DNA of 64,000 nt, from assembly GCF_016406305.1 (NCBI RefSeq), contig NZ_CP066369.1:576501-640500 (forward strand). The letters are read 5' to 3'. Positions 19,145-26,139 of this stretch are shown piece after piece. The position numbers were made by a program, and so were the translations under genes. Below the pieces are notes generated by a model. The model had not been told where the DNA came from and did not search any database. It was given only the letters and a program-made list of their open reading frames with translations. Within the stretch, counting starts at the first letter, position 1. Each line of letters begins with the position of its first letter. This DNA is from Shewanella putrefaciens. Its GTDB lineage: Bacteria > Pseudomonadota > Gammaproteobacteria > Enterobacterales > Shewanellaceae.

Positions 19145-19279
19145 GGATGAAAAATGTTGATAGCACACTGAGATTGATGCTAACTTATTGGCATAATTGA
19201 ATTATTTATTCTTATCATTCCAATGTCCAACTCTATTAGAGTTGGGTTTTATTAGAAGAGTGGGTAATACACTGTTATG
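19145..19279 (+). repeat. Diverged 135-bp direct repeat, copy A (attC-like ends)
   Basis: About three quarters identical to 20841-20973. Shared blocks include TTGAATTATTTATTC, GGGTTTTATTAGAAG and GGTAATACACTGTTA. Inside, GCTAAC (19179-19184) and GTTATG (19274-19279) resemble the R-type ends of an attC site. A small open frame starts straight after each copy. Confidence 0.7.
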
Positions 19280-19292
19280 TTTCCGAGAGAGT

Positions 19293-19706
19293 ATGGACGC
19301 ACATAAAGATCAAGCTTTGAGGAAGAAATATTCCTCAGCATTAATGTCAAACCACAAATGGCGTAAACTCTTTACTGTCATGGCGGAGCATGGTTCAGAA
19401 CTCTCAGGCATTGAGTACCGTTTCACTGACACCGAGAATATCCTTTATGGTCACGCACCATCATTGCAACAAGTCTGGGAGTCAGCGATCGATGATCCAG
19501 TTGAGGGTGCCGGAGGGCCTGTAGAGTATAAGCATATCGAGTCCATACTAATTCCATATGCATACTCATATCGCGCATACGAAAATGCTCCTCTGCAGAA
19601 GCGCTCACTAAATATTGACGCGTTCCTCGCAGCTTTGGAGAAAGTCGGTAGCTTCCCAATAACAGAGACAGAAAGCGGTATCGTATTCCATGGCTATAAA
19701 ACATAA
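19293..19706 (+). CDS. Hypothetical protein, cassette-like island
   Basis: A 137-residue soluble protein that I do not recognise with confidence. It has no signal peptide or membrane segment and shows aromatic-rich motifs (SNHKWRKLFTVMAEHG, IEYRFTDTENILYGHAP) typical of small alpha/beta proteins from gene cassettes. The open frame reaches back to 19197, but that part lies in repeat A. The ATG at 19293, just after the repeat and with GAGAGAG before it, is the sensible start. It is followed by an attC-like spacer. The second half of the frame is also open on the other strand, which is taken as shadow. Confidence 0.65.
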   Translation: MDAHKDQALRKKYSSALMSNHKWRKLFTVMAEHGSELSGIEYRFTDTENILYGHAPSLQQVWESAIDDPVEGAGGPVEYKHIESILIPYAYSYRAYENAPLQKRSLNIDAFLAALEKVGSFPITETESGIVFHGYKT

Positions 19707-19790
19707 CAAATCAATCAACTTCGCGCCTTCGGCGCCGGATGCGTAAAAAGCGCGCGCCCGGTTATTGAGGCGTCATAAGGCATTCGAGAT
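19707..19790 (+). other. attC-like spacer 1
   Basis: Starting next to the stop codon, ATAACAA (from about 19704) is matched by GTTATTG (about 19760). Between them are GC-rich inverted segments (CGCGCCTTCGGCGCCG). The next open frame begins at 19791. The pattern fits a degenerate attC site but not the strict consensus. Confidence 0.4.
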
Positions 19791-20078
19791 ATGAGCGAAG
19801 AAGAACAATTTGTTGAATGCTGCACTCATGGAAAGCAACAAGCGACGTATGTATGTCAACATATTGTGCAAAGTCTTCGAGATGGCCAGCCCAGAGGTTT
19901 TTGGTCTGCTGAACCAGAGCCAGACGATCAGCGGCCAGATTCATGGTGTAGTGCTTGCGAGGATAAAGTTAATAGCACTGGCGGAGAATGGAATGATGAA
20001 TCCGAGGAATTCGCTGGTGTAACTTTATTATGTGGTGCTTGCTACGACCGGGCAAAGAAAATGAACCCAAAGAAATAG
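19791..20078 (+). CDS. Small Cys-rich putative zinc-binding protein
   Basis: A 95-residue cytoplasmic protein with paired cysteines: ECCTHGKQQATYVCQH near residue 9, WCSACE near 53 and LCGACYDRA near 79. This arrangement suggests a zinc ribbon. Similar short proteins containing GFWSAE and a WCSACE/LCGACYD pair occur widely as hypotheticals; no function is known to me. It stands alone between attC-like spacers, as a gene cassette would. Confidence 0.65.
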   Translation: MSEEEQFVECCTHGKQQATYVCQHIVQSLRDGQPRGFWSAEPEPDDQRPDSWCSACEDKVNSTGGEWNDESEEFAGVTLLCGACYDRAKKMNPKK

Positions 20079-20189
20079 CTATGGTGCATGTGCCTTATAA
20101 CAAGTTGCTGTTGTCGCCGCTGCACGGCTGGGACCTCCGCGCCTACACTACGGCCCCAAAGCAAAGCGCTATGCGCTCAGAGAGAAAAG
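20079..20189 (+). other. attC-like spacer 2
   Basis: TTATAAC (20095-20101) begins and GCGCTATGC (20166-20174) ends a GC-rich segment with internal complementary stretches, located between two unrelated small genes. The 3' core has C where attC has the T of GTT, so it would be a damaged site. Confidence 0.4.
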
Positions 20190-20537
20190 ATGAAACCAAT
20201 CATCACTAGCTACGATTGCACTGATCATGATCCAATTGATAAGTGGCTGCCGGATGACTTTTGTGATGTGGATGTTTGGGTGAATTTCACAATTGGTCCT
20301 GACTGCAAAGGTGGAGACAATTTTCAAGTTCGTGTCGTCACGCCAAATAATCTACAAGGCAAAGACTCAGCAAAGCACGCAATCATTCTTAATGAGTACA
20401 GTTGGCCAAAGGTTCTTGCCGCTGTAGAGGCAATTCTTGAGCAATGCCAAGGTACAAGCTGGGTTGGTATTAGCAAGCAATTATCTCAGCTTATGTACTG
20501 GGAGTTCGACAATTATCAACCATATATAGGGGCATAG
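20190..20537 (+). CDS. Imm8-family putative immunity protein
   Basis: A 115-residue cytoplasmic protein. FTIGPDCKGGDNFQVRVVTPNNL (residues about 32-54), the ILNEYSW segment and the C-terminal WVGISKQLSQLMYWEFDNY match the Imm8 immunity family (PF15586) of polymorphic toxin systems. ATG at 20190 follows AGAGAAAAG. No toxin gene is seen next to it, so it is an orphan immunity gene inside the cassette-like island. Function in contact-dependent competition is inferred from the family only. Confidence 0.7.
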   Translation: MKPIITSYDCTDHDPIDKWLPDDFCDVDVWVNFTIGPDCKGGDNFQVRVVTPNNLQGKDSAKHAIILNEYSWPKVLAAVEAILEQCQGTSWVGISKQLSQLMYWEFDNYQPYIGA

Positions 20538-21018
20538 TCGTCGGACATCTGACAGGCACAGAACTTTGCAACTCCGAGGGGAGGGGGAACTTCTGTAGTC
20601 TCGGTATTGGTTGTTAATCCCAAAAGAGTTATGTCTGCCCCATCTTTCGTCTAAAGAGCTGGGAATCTTCAATAAAGAGTCTTCAACGTTCCCCTCAGCA
20701 ACTTCGCCGGGAAAGGTGAACTTTGTAGTCAATGTGTGGGATGTTCATCCTGAAAGAGTAGTGCCAGTTCTACCTTGCCACATGCCACATTACATACCGC
20801 ACTGAAATGTTTCTCGGTACGTAACGCCTCATTTTTCAGTATGAAAAATATTGATAACTCACCTGGTTCGATGCTAAGTTGCTGGCAAATTTGAATTATT
20901 TATTCGTGCCATTTCAAAATATCACTCGTTACAATTCGGGTTTTATTAGAAGTGCTGGTAATACACTGTTAGCTGCCGTAAAGCCTTTAATAAGCTTTGT
21001 AAGAAAAAGGAAAATTTT
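20538..21018. other. Non-coding stretch with internal repeats
   Basis: Two related segments of about 44 bp, 20587-20630 and 20718-20760, share GAACTT.TGTAGTC and a matching tail ending AAAGAGT. The second copy of the 135-bp repeat lies at 20841-20973. Open frames in both directions are short, overlap the repeats and lack ribosome sites, so no gene is called. Confidence 0.5.
20841..20973 (+). repeat. Diverged 135-bp direct repeat, copy B (attC-like ends)
   Basis: Matches 19145-19279. Its ends GCTAAG (20873-20878) and GTTAGC (20968-20973) are nearly complementary, as in an attC site of about 100 bp, and the lipoprotein gene begins 46 bases later. Confidence 0.7.
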
Positions 21019-21630
21019 ATGAAAGCACTTTTAATATCAATAATTCTATTCATCTCAGGATGCACGACTTCCTTATGGATACCCTCCTACAAGCAGGAGT
21101 TGGTTGATGGCTTTTATGTCAAAAGTGACACAGATGAGTTGTTTGTGACCACTTCGAACTCAGCCTATCTTTTTGACATAGATAAAAATTTCGGAGAGAC
21201 GCTTGTTTTGTCAAGAAAAGTAGATTTTTACCCCACATTCAATGATTTCAAATTAAATAAAGACAATACTATTGAGGGTGCTATTTCATTAACTCTTCTG
21301 GGCGATAAACCGTCTTCAGAATTAGAAGCTCAACTCTTGTCTCTCGGTTTTAAAAAAGACGAATTCTTAAAACGGTTTAGACTTACTAAAAAAGTTAAAG
21401 GAAAACGATATCTTGTAGAAGGTGACCTGCCATTGGAAAAGCTTGCAGAAAGCCAAAGTATTGCTGTTGCTCAACCCCCTACTTTTACAGAAACTGCGGG
21501 TAAAATAATTGCTACGCCCGCAACAATCGTCATCGATTCAGTTGTTGTGGTTCCAGCTGCCTTTATAGGAGTTGCCGTTATAGGGAGCGCTGTTATAGGG
21601 AGCGCCGTCATGGAGGCTGGCGGCGGTTAA
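21019..21630 (+). CDS. Hypothetical lipoprotein
   Basis: A 203-residue envelope protein. The N-terminus has a short hydrophobic stretch and a lipobox (ISGC, Cys at residue 15). The body is rich in Lys and Phe (DELFVTTSNSAYLFDIDK). A hydrophobic, Ala/Val/Gly-rich tail (VVVVPAAFIGVAVIGSAVIGSAV) could enter the membrane. The coding region is more AT-rich than its core-genome neighbours, which points to transfer. AAAAAGGAAAA precedes the ATG. I recognise no family. Confidence 0.65.
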   Translation: MKALLISIILFISGCTTSLWIPSYKQELVDGFYVKSDTDELFVTTSNSAYLFDIDKNFGETLVLSRKVDFYPTFNDFKLNKDNTIEGAISLTLLGDKPSSELEAQLLSLGFKKDEFLKRFRLTKKVKGKRYLVEGDLPLEKLAESQSIAVAQPPTFTETAGKIIATPATIVIDSVVVVPAAFIGVAVIGSAVIGSAVMEAGGG

Positions 21631-21803
21631 CAAATTGGACTTTATTGAGGACTTTATTGAGACATCCATAGTTAAATTTAGCGACAGGTATACTCGGGAA
21701 TTAACGAGATCAAGTACTTGCATGGAAGAAAGATCGGGCAGGCATAAATTTCTTCTGGGATGGGCTAAAGCCCGCAGCTTAACCAAACGTTAGGAGTTAA
21801 AAA
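21625..21803. other. attC-like spacer 3 with embedded dispersed repeats
   Basis: It begins with GGTTAAC at 21625-21631 over the previous gene's stop and ends with GTTAGGA at 21789-21795. Between them lie one copy of the TTTATTGAGACATCC motif (21652-21680) and an inverted partial copy (21684-21728) of the 228-bp repeat unit at 41555. Confidence 0.45.
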
Positions 21804-22160
21804 ATGGATGAGCTCCGATACTACCGGGAAGCCTTGAGTAAACAAGGTAGCAGCACAGAGACTGTTGACCGTCTCGTGGCTCAAATAGCCTTGTCCAGTA
21901 CTATTGAGAATACACAAGCTCTGCTCGGTGCGCTTGAACCAGAGGCCAATAATTTAGGTTGGCCTCTAGATCGTGATTATGCCGCTGTCGCTTTGCAGTA
22001 CTAAGTAGACCAAGCAGTTCCAGAGGTTGGTAAGGCAATGCTTCAGTTCGCTCTCGGCCGTGCAGAGTGGTGCGCTTCTTGTGCCACAGCTGGCGGCGAA
22101 GGCATAGCTAGGTCACGGCATGTACAAGAGCTAGAGGCGCTGATTCGTGCACACGCCTAA
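21804..22160 (+). pseudogene. Small hypothetical gene broken by an in-frame stop
   Basis: The frame from ATG 21804 (preceded by GTTAGGAG) runs 66 codons to a TAA at 22002-22004. It then continues without shift for another 51 sense codons to TAA at 22158-22160. The downstream part (VDQAVPEVGKAML..., WCASCATAGGEG) has clear protein character, so the original product was about 118 residues. I do not know its function. Either the gene is dead or the first 66 residues are made alone. Confidence 0.7.
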
Positions 22161-22240
22161 CAATCTGCGTCATTCGGGGCCAGCAGTCCCTGCGACGCTC
22201 ACAAGTTCGCGCGCATGCGCGGGGCATTAGCAACCAAAGG
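22155..22240 (+). other. attC-like spacer 4
   Basis: GCCTAAC at 22155-22161 fits RYYYAAC exactly and overlaps the stop codon of the broken gene, as real attC sites often do. GC-rich inverted segments (GCGCGCATGCGC) follow. The far end, GCATTAGCAAC, is a poor match to GTTRRRY, so the site looks decayed. Confidence 0.5.
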
Positions 22241-22248
22241 GAGAAGGT

Positions 22249-22509
22249 ATGCAAAATATCGATAACACCAATACACTCACACGCGGTGAAACAGGAATTA
22301 TTGCAGGGGTGTGTTCTGGCCTAGCAGAATATTATGGGCTGCGTAAAAACGGTCTCCGTGTAGCATTTCTTATTACCAGTTTTTTCTTTGCTATTCCGGT
22401 TCTTGCCTATATTGTTTTATGGCTGGTGCTACCCAAATATCCAACTAGCCAAGCAGTAGCCCGCCAACTTAGGCGTAAATCGAAACAGAGGCAAGGTGTT
22501 GGCAGCTAA
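22249..22509 (+). CDS. PspC-domain protein
   Basis: An 86-residue inner-membrane protein. LTRGETGIIAGVCSGLAEYYGLRKNGLRVAFLI (residues 9-41) is a PspC domain, followed by a hydrophobic helix (about 42-63) and a basic tail. PspC domains occur in phage-shock and related envelope-stress proteins, but no psp genes are adjacent, so the role is unknown. GGGAGAAGG gives a strong ribosome site. It sits as a single gene between attC-like spacers. Confidence 0.85.
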   Translation: MQNIDNTNTLTRGETGIIAGVCSGLAEYYGLRKNGLRVAFLITSFFFAIPVLAYIVLWLVLPKYPTSQAVARQLRRKSKQRQGVGS

Positions 22510-22566
22510 CTCGTTGCTTAAGTTACTTTGCTAGCTCAGGCGGGCACAGCGGGACTGTCGTTAAGT
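22504..22566 (+). other. attC-like spacer 5
   Basis: AGCTAAC (22504-22510) and GTTAAGT (22560-22566, exact GTTRRRY) bound a 63-base segment starting at the stop codon of the PspC gene and ending 26 bases before the next gene. Confidence 0.45.
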
Positions 22567-22591
22567 ACTAATTTAAAAAAGGAATTTTCTA

Positions 22592-22783
22592 ATGGATTTA
22601 AACGCAACTCTCTGGGGACAAATTTTCTTCGTTTTAGCTCTAGTAGTTATATTTTTCACAGTAAGGTTTGCACGGGGCAAAGCAAACAACATACCGTTGG
22701 TCAGCATTTATGCATTCCTACTCAATTTTGTATTTCCGCCTGGTGGTTGGATTTACTGCGGTTATTGGTACTTTAAGAAGTGA
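22592..22783 (+). CDS. Small membrane protein
   Basis: A 63-residue protein with two hydrophobic segments, about residues 8-25 and 36-60, separated by RFARGKANN, which suggests a helical hairpin in the inner membrane. AAAAAAGGAA lies ahead of the ATG. The C-terminus GGWIYCGYWYFKK is rich in aromatic residues. No family was recognised. It is the last gene of the cassette-like island. Confidence 0.6.
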   Translation: MDLNATLWGQIFFVLALVVIFFTVRFARGKANNIPLVSIYAFLLNFVFPPGGWIYCGYWYFKK

Positions 22784-23301
22784 TAATTACGAGCAGCTCG
22801 TTAATGCTTAGGTTTTTCTGAGAGAGGAGTTTTCCGAACTTTATTGCGACATCCATTGTTAAATTGGATAAATACCATAATGACAGCGATGACTATAGTG
22901 TCGAGGTATATGGTAAATCACCATGGCTTACCTTTCGAGCATTAGCGCAAATTGTAGGTTCAAAGATAAAAACTAACAGCCAGCAATGGTGATTCGTTAA
23001 GTTCCGTTCTTGTTAAGTTCCGAATGAGTGGCCGACTTTGGTTTTAAAAGAAGTGTATCCAGAGAGGTTGGGCGGCAGCTGCTGTAAGCTTTTATAATTG
23101 TTAATATTATGTTTGATAGACAGGTACAGGTCTAACCGTTATCTTGTAGCCACCAAGCACAATGTTAGCTAGCAGTACGCAAACCTAGGCTAGTAAATGG
23201 TAGCCGCGTTTAACCCTAGAAATGAATGTCGCATCTAAGCTTAAATCCGGTCCAAGGGTTAGCGTAGACCACACAGTATGCAAAATAGAAGGAGAGGCCG
23301 A
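22784..23301. other. Right edge of the island, non-coding
   Basis: It holds an IR-rich end (CGAGCAGCTCG near 22792), one copy of the TTTATTGCGACATCC motif (22839-22867), a decayed copy of the tsdA 3' end (22866-22918) and a copy of the 32-bp sequence from 19051 (22916-22947). The remaining 350 bases lead to the methyltransferase gene and show no gene. Confidence 0.6.
22866..22918 (+). pseudogene. Decayed fragment of the tsdA 3' end
   Basis: These 53 bases match 18552-18604 inside tsdA at about 46 positions. The fragment translates to KYHNDSDDYSVEVYGK beside KYHNDSDYYGVEVDGK in TsdA. It is far too short to be functional and marks an old duplication around the island. Confidence 0.8.
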
Positions 23302-24519
23302 ATGGATCCTGTGACTCAAAGTGTGCAGCAGATGTATGAGCAATACCCTTATCCATCGGGGTTACCCAATATGACGGCGGGATTCGATATTCGCCTGCTG
23401 CTCAGTTATGTCGAGCAAGGCCCTCGTCATAGTCGGCCATATCATGTCCTTGAGGCCGGTTGTGGTCGGGGACCTGCGGTATTGGCCGCCGCAACATTGC
23501 AACCTGAAGTGACCTTTACTGCTATTGATATCAATACTGTGGGCCTTAAAGAGGCTAGCCTCAATGCCGAGCAGCGGGGGCTAAACAATCTCACGTTTCG
23601 TCAGGCCGATTTAATGGATCTTACGGATATCACTGTGCCTGAGGGCGGTTTCGATGTGATTCATTCTGCGGGGGTATTGCACCACACGGCGGATCCACAG
23701 CTAGGGCTTAATAACTTGGCTGAGATATTGGCTCCCCATGGAGTGATGTCAATCATGCTCTATGGCACCTATGGCAGGCAGGCACTCTATCGATTGATTG
23801 ATTGCATCGATATTTTAAGTCCCAGACAGACACAGATTTCTGAGCGAATAGTGCCGGGGCGTTTACTGGCCGAGGCCGCAGAAGACAGTCTCTTTAAGAA
23901 TAATTACTGGTCATCCACTCACCTAAATCGAGATGTCGAGTTTGTCGATACTTGCTTAAATGTCAAAGAGACCAGTTTTGATGTGGCTGGTTTATGGCAG
24001 TTTATTGAAAACGCAGGCATGAAGTTTGTCCGCTGGGTCGAGCCCGATGTCTGGTCTGTAGACAAGCGCATTAAAAATCCTGAATTAAGGGCTAGGCTCA
24101 AAGCATTAAGTGACTTTGAGCAGTACCAGATAATAGAGCGTCTATTTGAAATACCTAAACTCGAATTTATTCTCTGTAAAAACACCAATCAGCCGCGCGC
24201 TCCCATAGCCGCAGCCGCGATTGAGGCTAGCGAATTTGCGGTCAATCCCGAGGTTTCATTTCAGGTCACCAAACGGAATTTAAACAACGCCCAACGTATC
24301 GAGTCTGTCACCTATAAGGTGAGGGGGCGTGAAGCCGTTATGGAAACGGATCCTATCCTAGGCGCTGTGCTTCTTCTGCTTAGTGAGCAAAGTAGCCATT
24401 TTAGTGGGGCAGATATGCTTAGTGTGCTGGCGCAGCATGGCGCCAGCAGGGAGCATGCCTATGAATTAATAGACAGCTTGCTACAAAAAGAAGTTATCTT
24501 CATTCCCCATCGCACTTAA
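23302..24519 (+). CDS. Class I SAM-dependent methyltransferase with C-terminal extension
   Basis: A 405-residue cytoplasmic protein. VLEAGCGRGPAV near residue 53 is the SAM-binding motif I. TAIDIN and FDVIHSAGVLHHTADP are motifs II and IV/post-IV of type 11/12 methyltransferases. Residues after about 310 form an extra domain that resembles a winged-helix-like module (LLLLSEQSSHFSGADMLSVLAQHG). The substrate is not evident. I chose the ATG at 23302, with AAGGAGAGG before it, over an earlier in-frame start at 23278. The CWC-protein gene follows 29 bases later and is likely co-transcribed. Confidence 0.85.
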   Translation: MDPVTQSVQQMYEQYPYPSGLPNMTAGFDIRLLLSYVEQGPRHSRPYHVLEAGCGRGPAVLAAATLQPEVTFTAIDINTVGLKEASLNAEQRGLNNLTFRQADLMDLTDITVPEGGFDVIHSAGVLHHTADPQLGLNNLAEILAPHGVMSIMLYGTYGRQALYRLIDCIDILSPRQTQISERIVPGRLLAEAAEDSLFKNNYWSSTHLNRDVEFVDTCLNVKETSFDVAGLWQFIENAGMKFVRWVEPDVWSVDKRIKNPELRARLKALSDFEQYQIIERLFEIPKLEFILCKNTNQPRAPIAAAAIEASEFAVNPEVSFQVTKRNLNNAQRIESVTYKVRGREAVMETDPILGAVLLLLSEQSSHFSGADMLSVLAQHGASREHAYELIDSLLQKEVIFIPHRT

Positions 24520-24548
24520 GTGCTATTAACTGTACGAGACAAGGTTTG

Positions 24549-24845
24549 ATGGAGCAAATTTGCCCTTTGTGCCAAGGCGCGAATCAATGTGCGGTGATTC
24601 TAGGTAAGGGCATTGAGGATTGTTGGTGCGCGCAGCAAAGCTTTCCACCTTTGGCGGCGTTGCAAGCGCAAACATCAGGTTCGCAGCAAGGAGCATTTAG
24701 CCGCATGTTACCGTCTAGCGATGCGTGTATTTGCCAAGCTTGTTTAAGCCAACTTAAGCAGGGGCTTAGTCTGAGCCAACTTGGCGCGCAGGATGAAAAA
24801 AGCCCATCGAGTGTGAGCGATGGGCTAGGTTATGAAGTTAAATAA
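24549..24845 (+). CDS. Cysteine-rich CWC family protein
   Basis: A 98-residue protein with CPLCQGANQC near residue 4, the DCWC signature near 24-27 and a late CICQAC. These place it in the cysteine-rich CWC family (PF14375), probably metal-binding, with unknown function. The ATG at 24549 follows AAGG. Its last codons overlap the hairpin that terminates the convergent TonB-type gene, so its C-terminal sequence is constrained by that structure. Confidence 0.8.
   Translation: MEQICPLCQGANQCAVILGKGIEDCWCAQQSFPPLAALQAQTSGSQQGAFSRMLPSSDACICQACLSQLKQGLSLSQLGAQDEKSPSSVSDGLGYEVK
24801..24826 (-). terminator. Terminator of the TonB-type gene inside the CWC coding region
   Basis: AGCCCATCG and CGATGGGCT form a perfect 9-bp stem with an eight-base loop. 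On the minus strand it is followed by six T, the classical order for the gene that ends at 24850. It lies within the last 50 bases of the CWC gene. Confidence 0.8.
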
Positions 24846-24849
24846 TGGA

Positions 24850-25962
24850 TTAATTCTCTATAGTGTAATCCAGCTGCACACTAGTTTGCGCTGCAACGGC
24901 TTTACCATTTTCAAACTTAGGTGCGTATCGCCATTTATTGAGAGTCTCAATACTTTCTTTTTCAAATAAAGCGCCGCCCTTAGAGGCAATAATTTCAGGA
25001 TTTTTCACAAAGCCTTGCTCATCAACGGTAAATTTAAGCTGAACCCAGCCACTTTTACGTTGTTGGACGTAGGACATTGGATAGTTAGGATATTGACGGA
25101 AAAGTGGCTTTTGCTCTTGTTCGTCGGTCCAGGGTTGCATACTACCTATGGCAATACAGTGGGCTGTAGCTAATTCTCTTTTACCTTGACGCTCATAGAG
25201 TTCCACTAAATAAGCGTGGGCACTCAAGGCATAGGGATGGCTGTAATTAAGTACCTCGAACTGTTTAACCACTTCTTGTAGTAAAGGTTCGGCTTTTTTA
25301 TCATGTTTTTCCGCAAATTCAACGGCGCCAACAATATAGGTTGCCTTGACTCTGTCTATGGCATTCTCTGGCAAAATCTCTTTATAAATATCATATGCAT
25401 CAAAGGCATAATTTCTTACACTTCGAGTGTATAGCTCTGTATTGGATAAACGATTAAAAGCGGCCATTTTCACATCGGCGATCAGTTTCTTTTTATCGGA
25501 TTTTTCTGCGAGATCAATCGCATCAAGCAAATAGCCCTTTGCTGCTTTGGCTTCAACGGCGGTTTGCGCTGCGCCGAGTAAAGGGTCGATAAGCTCGATG
25601 GCTTCTTTGCCGTAATGGGCCTTATAGTTGGCGAGTGCAAGTTGGTATAACTCATGTGCCTTAGCCGTTTGTGACAGATTTTGTTCCACAAATGGATTAG
25701 GTGCGACCTGCGTTTCTATGGCGCTGGCCCAGTTTAAGGCAAGGTTCGCTAAGTCGACACTGTCTTTGGCATATTGAGTTTCGCCCAGCTGATAAGCATT
25801 TTTTGCGCTCGCTTCAATATTAGCAGCATCGCCTTTTTCTACGGCGGCTTGATAGTCGCTATAGGCTTTGGCAAAGCTATTTTCTGAGGCGTGCACATTA
25901 AGAGAAGAGCCTAAGGTGAGGGCAAAAAGACAGGCGATGGGCAGCATTTTTCCGTGCGACAT
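24850..25962 (-). CDS. Secreted TonB-C-terminal-domain protein with helical repeats
   Basis: A 370-residue periplasmic protein. The signal peptide ends near NVHAS. Residues about 25-270 are alpha-helical and TPR-like. The C-terminal 80 residues (NYPMSYVQQRKSGWVQLKFTVDEQGFVKNPEIIASKGGALFEKESIETLNKWRYAP in pieces) are a TonB C-terminal domain. There is no TonB-type proline-rich spacer, so it is a periplasmic relative rather than a true TonB. The start at 25962 has AAGGA at the right distance; an in-frame start at 26001 is possible but would add 13 residues before the signal peptide. Confidence 0.82.
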   Translation of the reverse strand: MSHGKMLPIACLFALTLGSSLNVHASENSFAKAYSDYQAAVEKGDAANIEASAKNAYQLGETQYAKDSVDLANLALNWASAIETQVAPNPFVEQNLSQTAKAHELYQLALANYKAHYGKEAIELIDPLLGAAQTAVEAKAAKGYLLDAIDLAEKSDKKKLIADVKMAAFNRLSNTELYTRSVRNYAFDAYDIYKEILPENAIDRVKATYIVGAVEFAEKHDKKAEPLLQEVVKQFEVLNYSHPYALSAHAYLVELYERQGKRELATAHCIAIGSMQPWTDEQEQKPLFRQYPNYPMSYVQQRKSGWVQLKFTVDEQGFVKNPEIIASKGGALFEKESIETLNKWRYAPKFENGKAVAAQTSVQLDYTIEN

Positions 25963-26139
25963 TCTATATATCCTTATTATTAACGAGTTTAGATGATACA
26001 TAGATGTCAGTTATGAAACAAGTTGGCTGGGCTTTTGTTAATGATGCGAAAGGGATGCTAAGCACTTAGATGGAAAACAAGCGAGCCCAGCCGTAACTGG
26101 GTCGCTAACTTTATTGGTTTTTATCGTTTAATGACCGGA

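Larger units (their letters stand above)
18649..19292. other. Intergenic region at the left edge of the accessory island
   Basis: Beyond the tsdA terminator this stretch holds two CAT-GG-ATG palindromes (18899-18910 and 19004-19017), a 32-bp sequence (19051-19082) that recurs at 22916-22947, and the first copy of a 135-bp diverged direct repeat (19145-19279). The one minus-strand open frame, 18814-19077, has no family resemblance and is not called. Confidence 0.6.
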
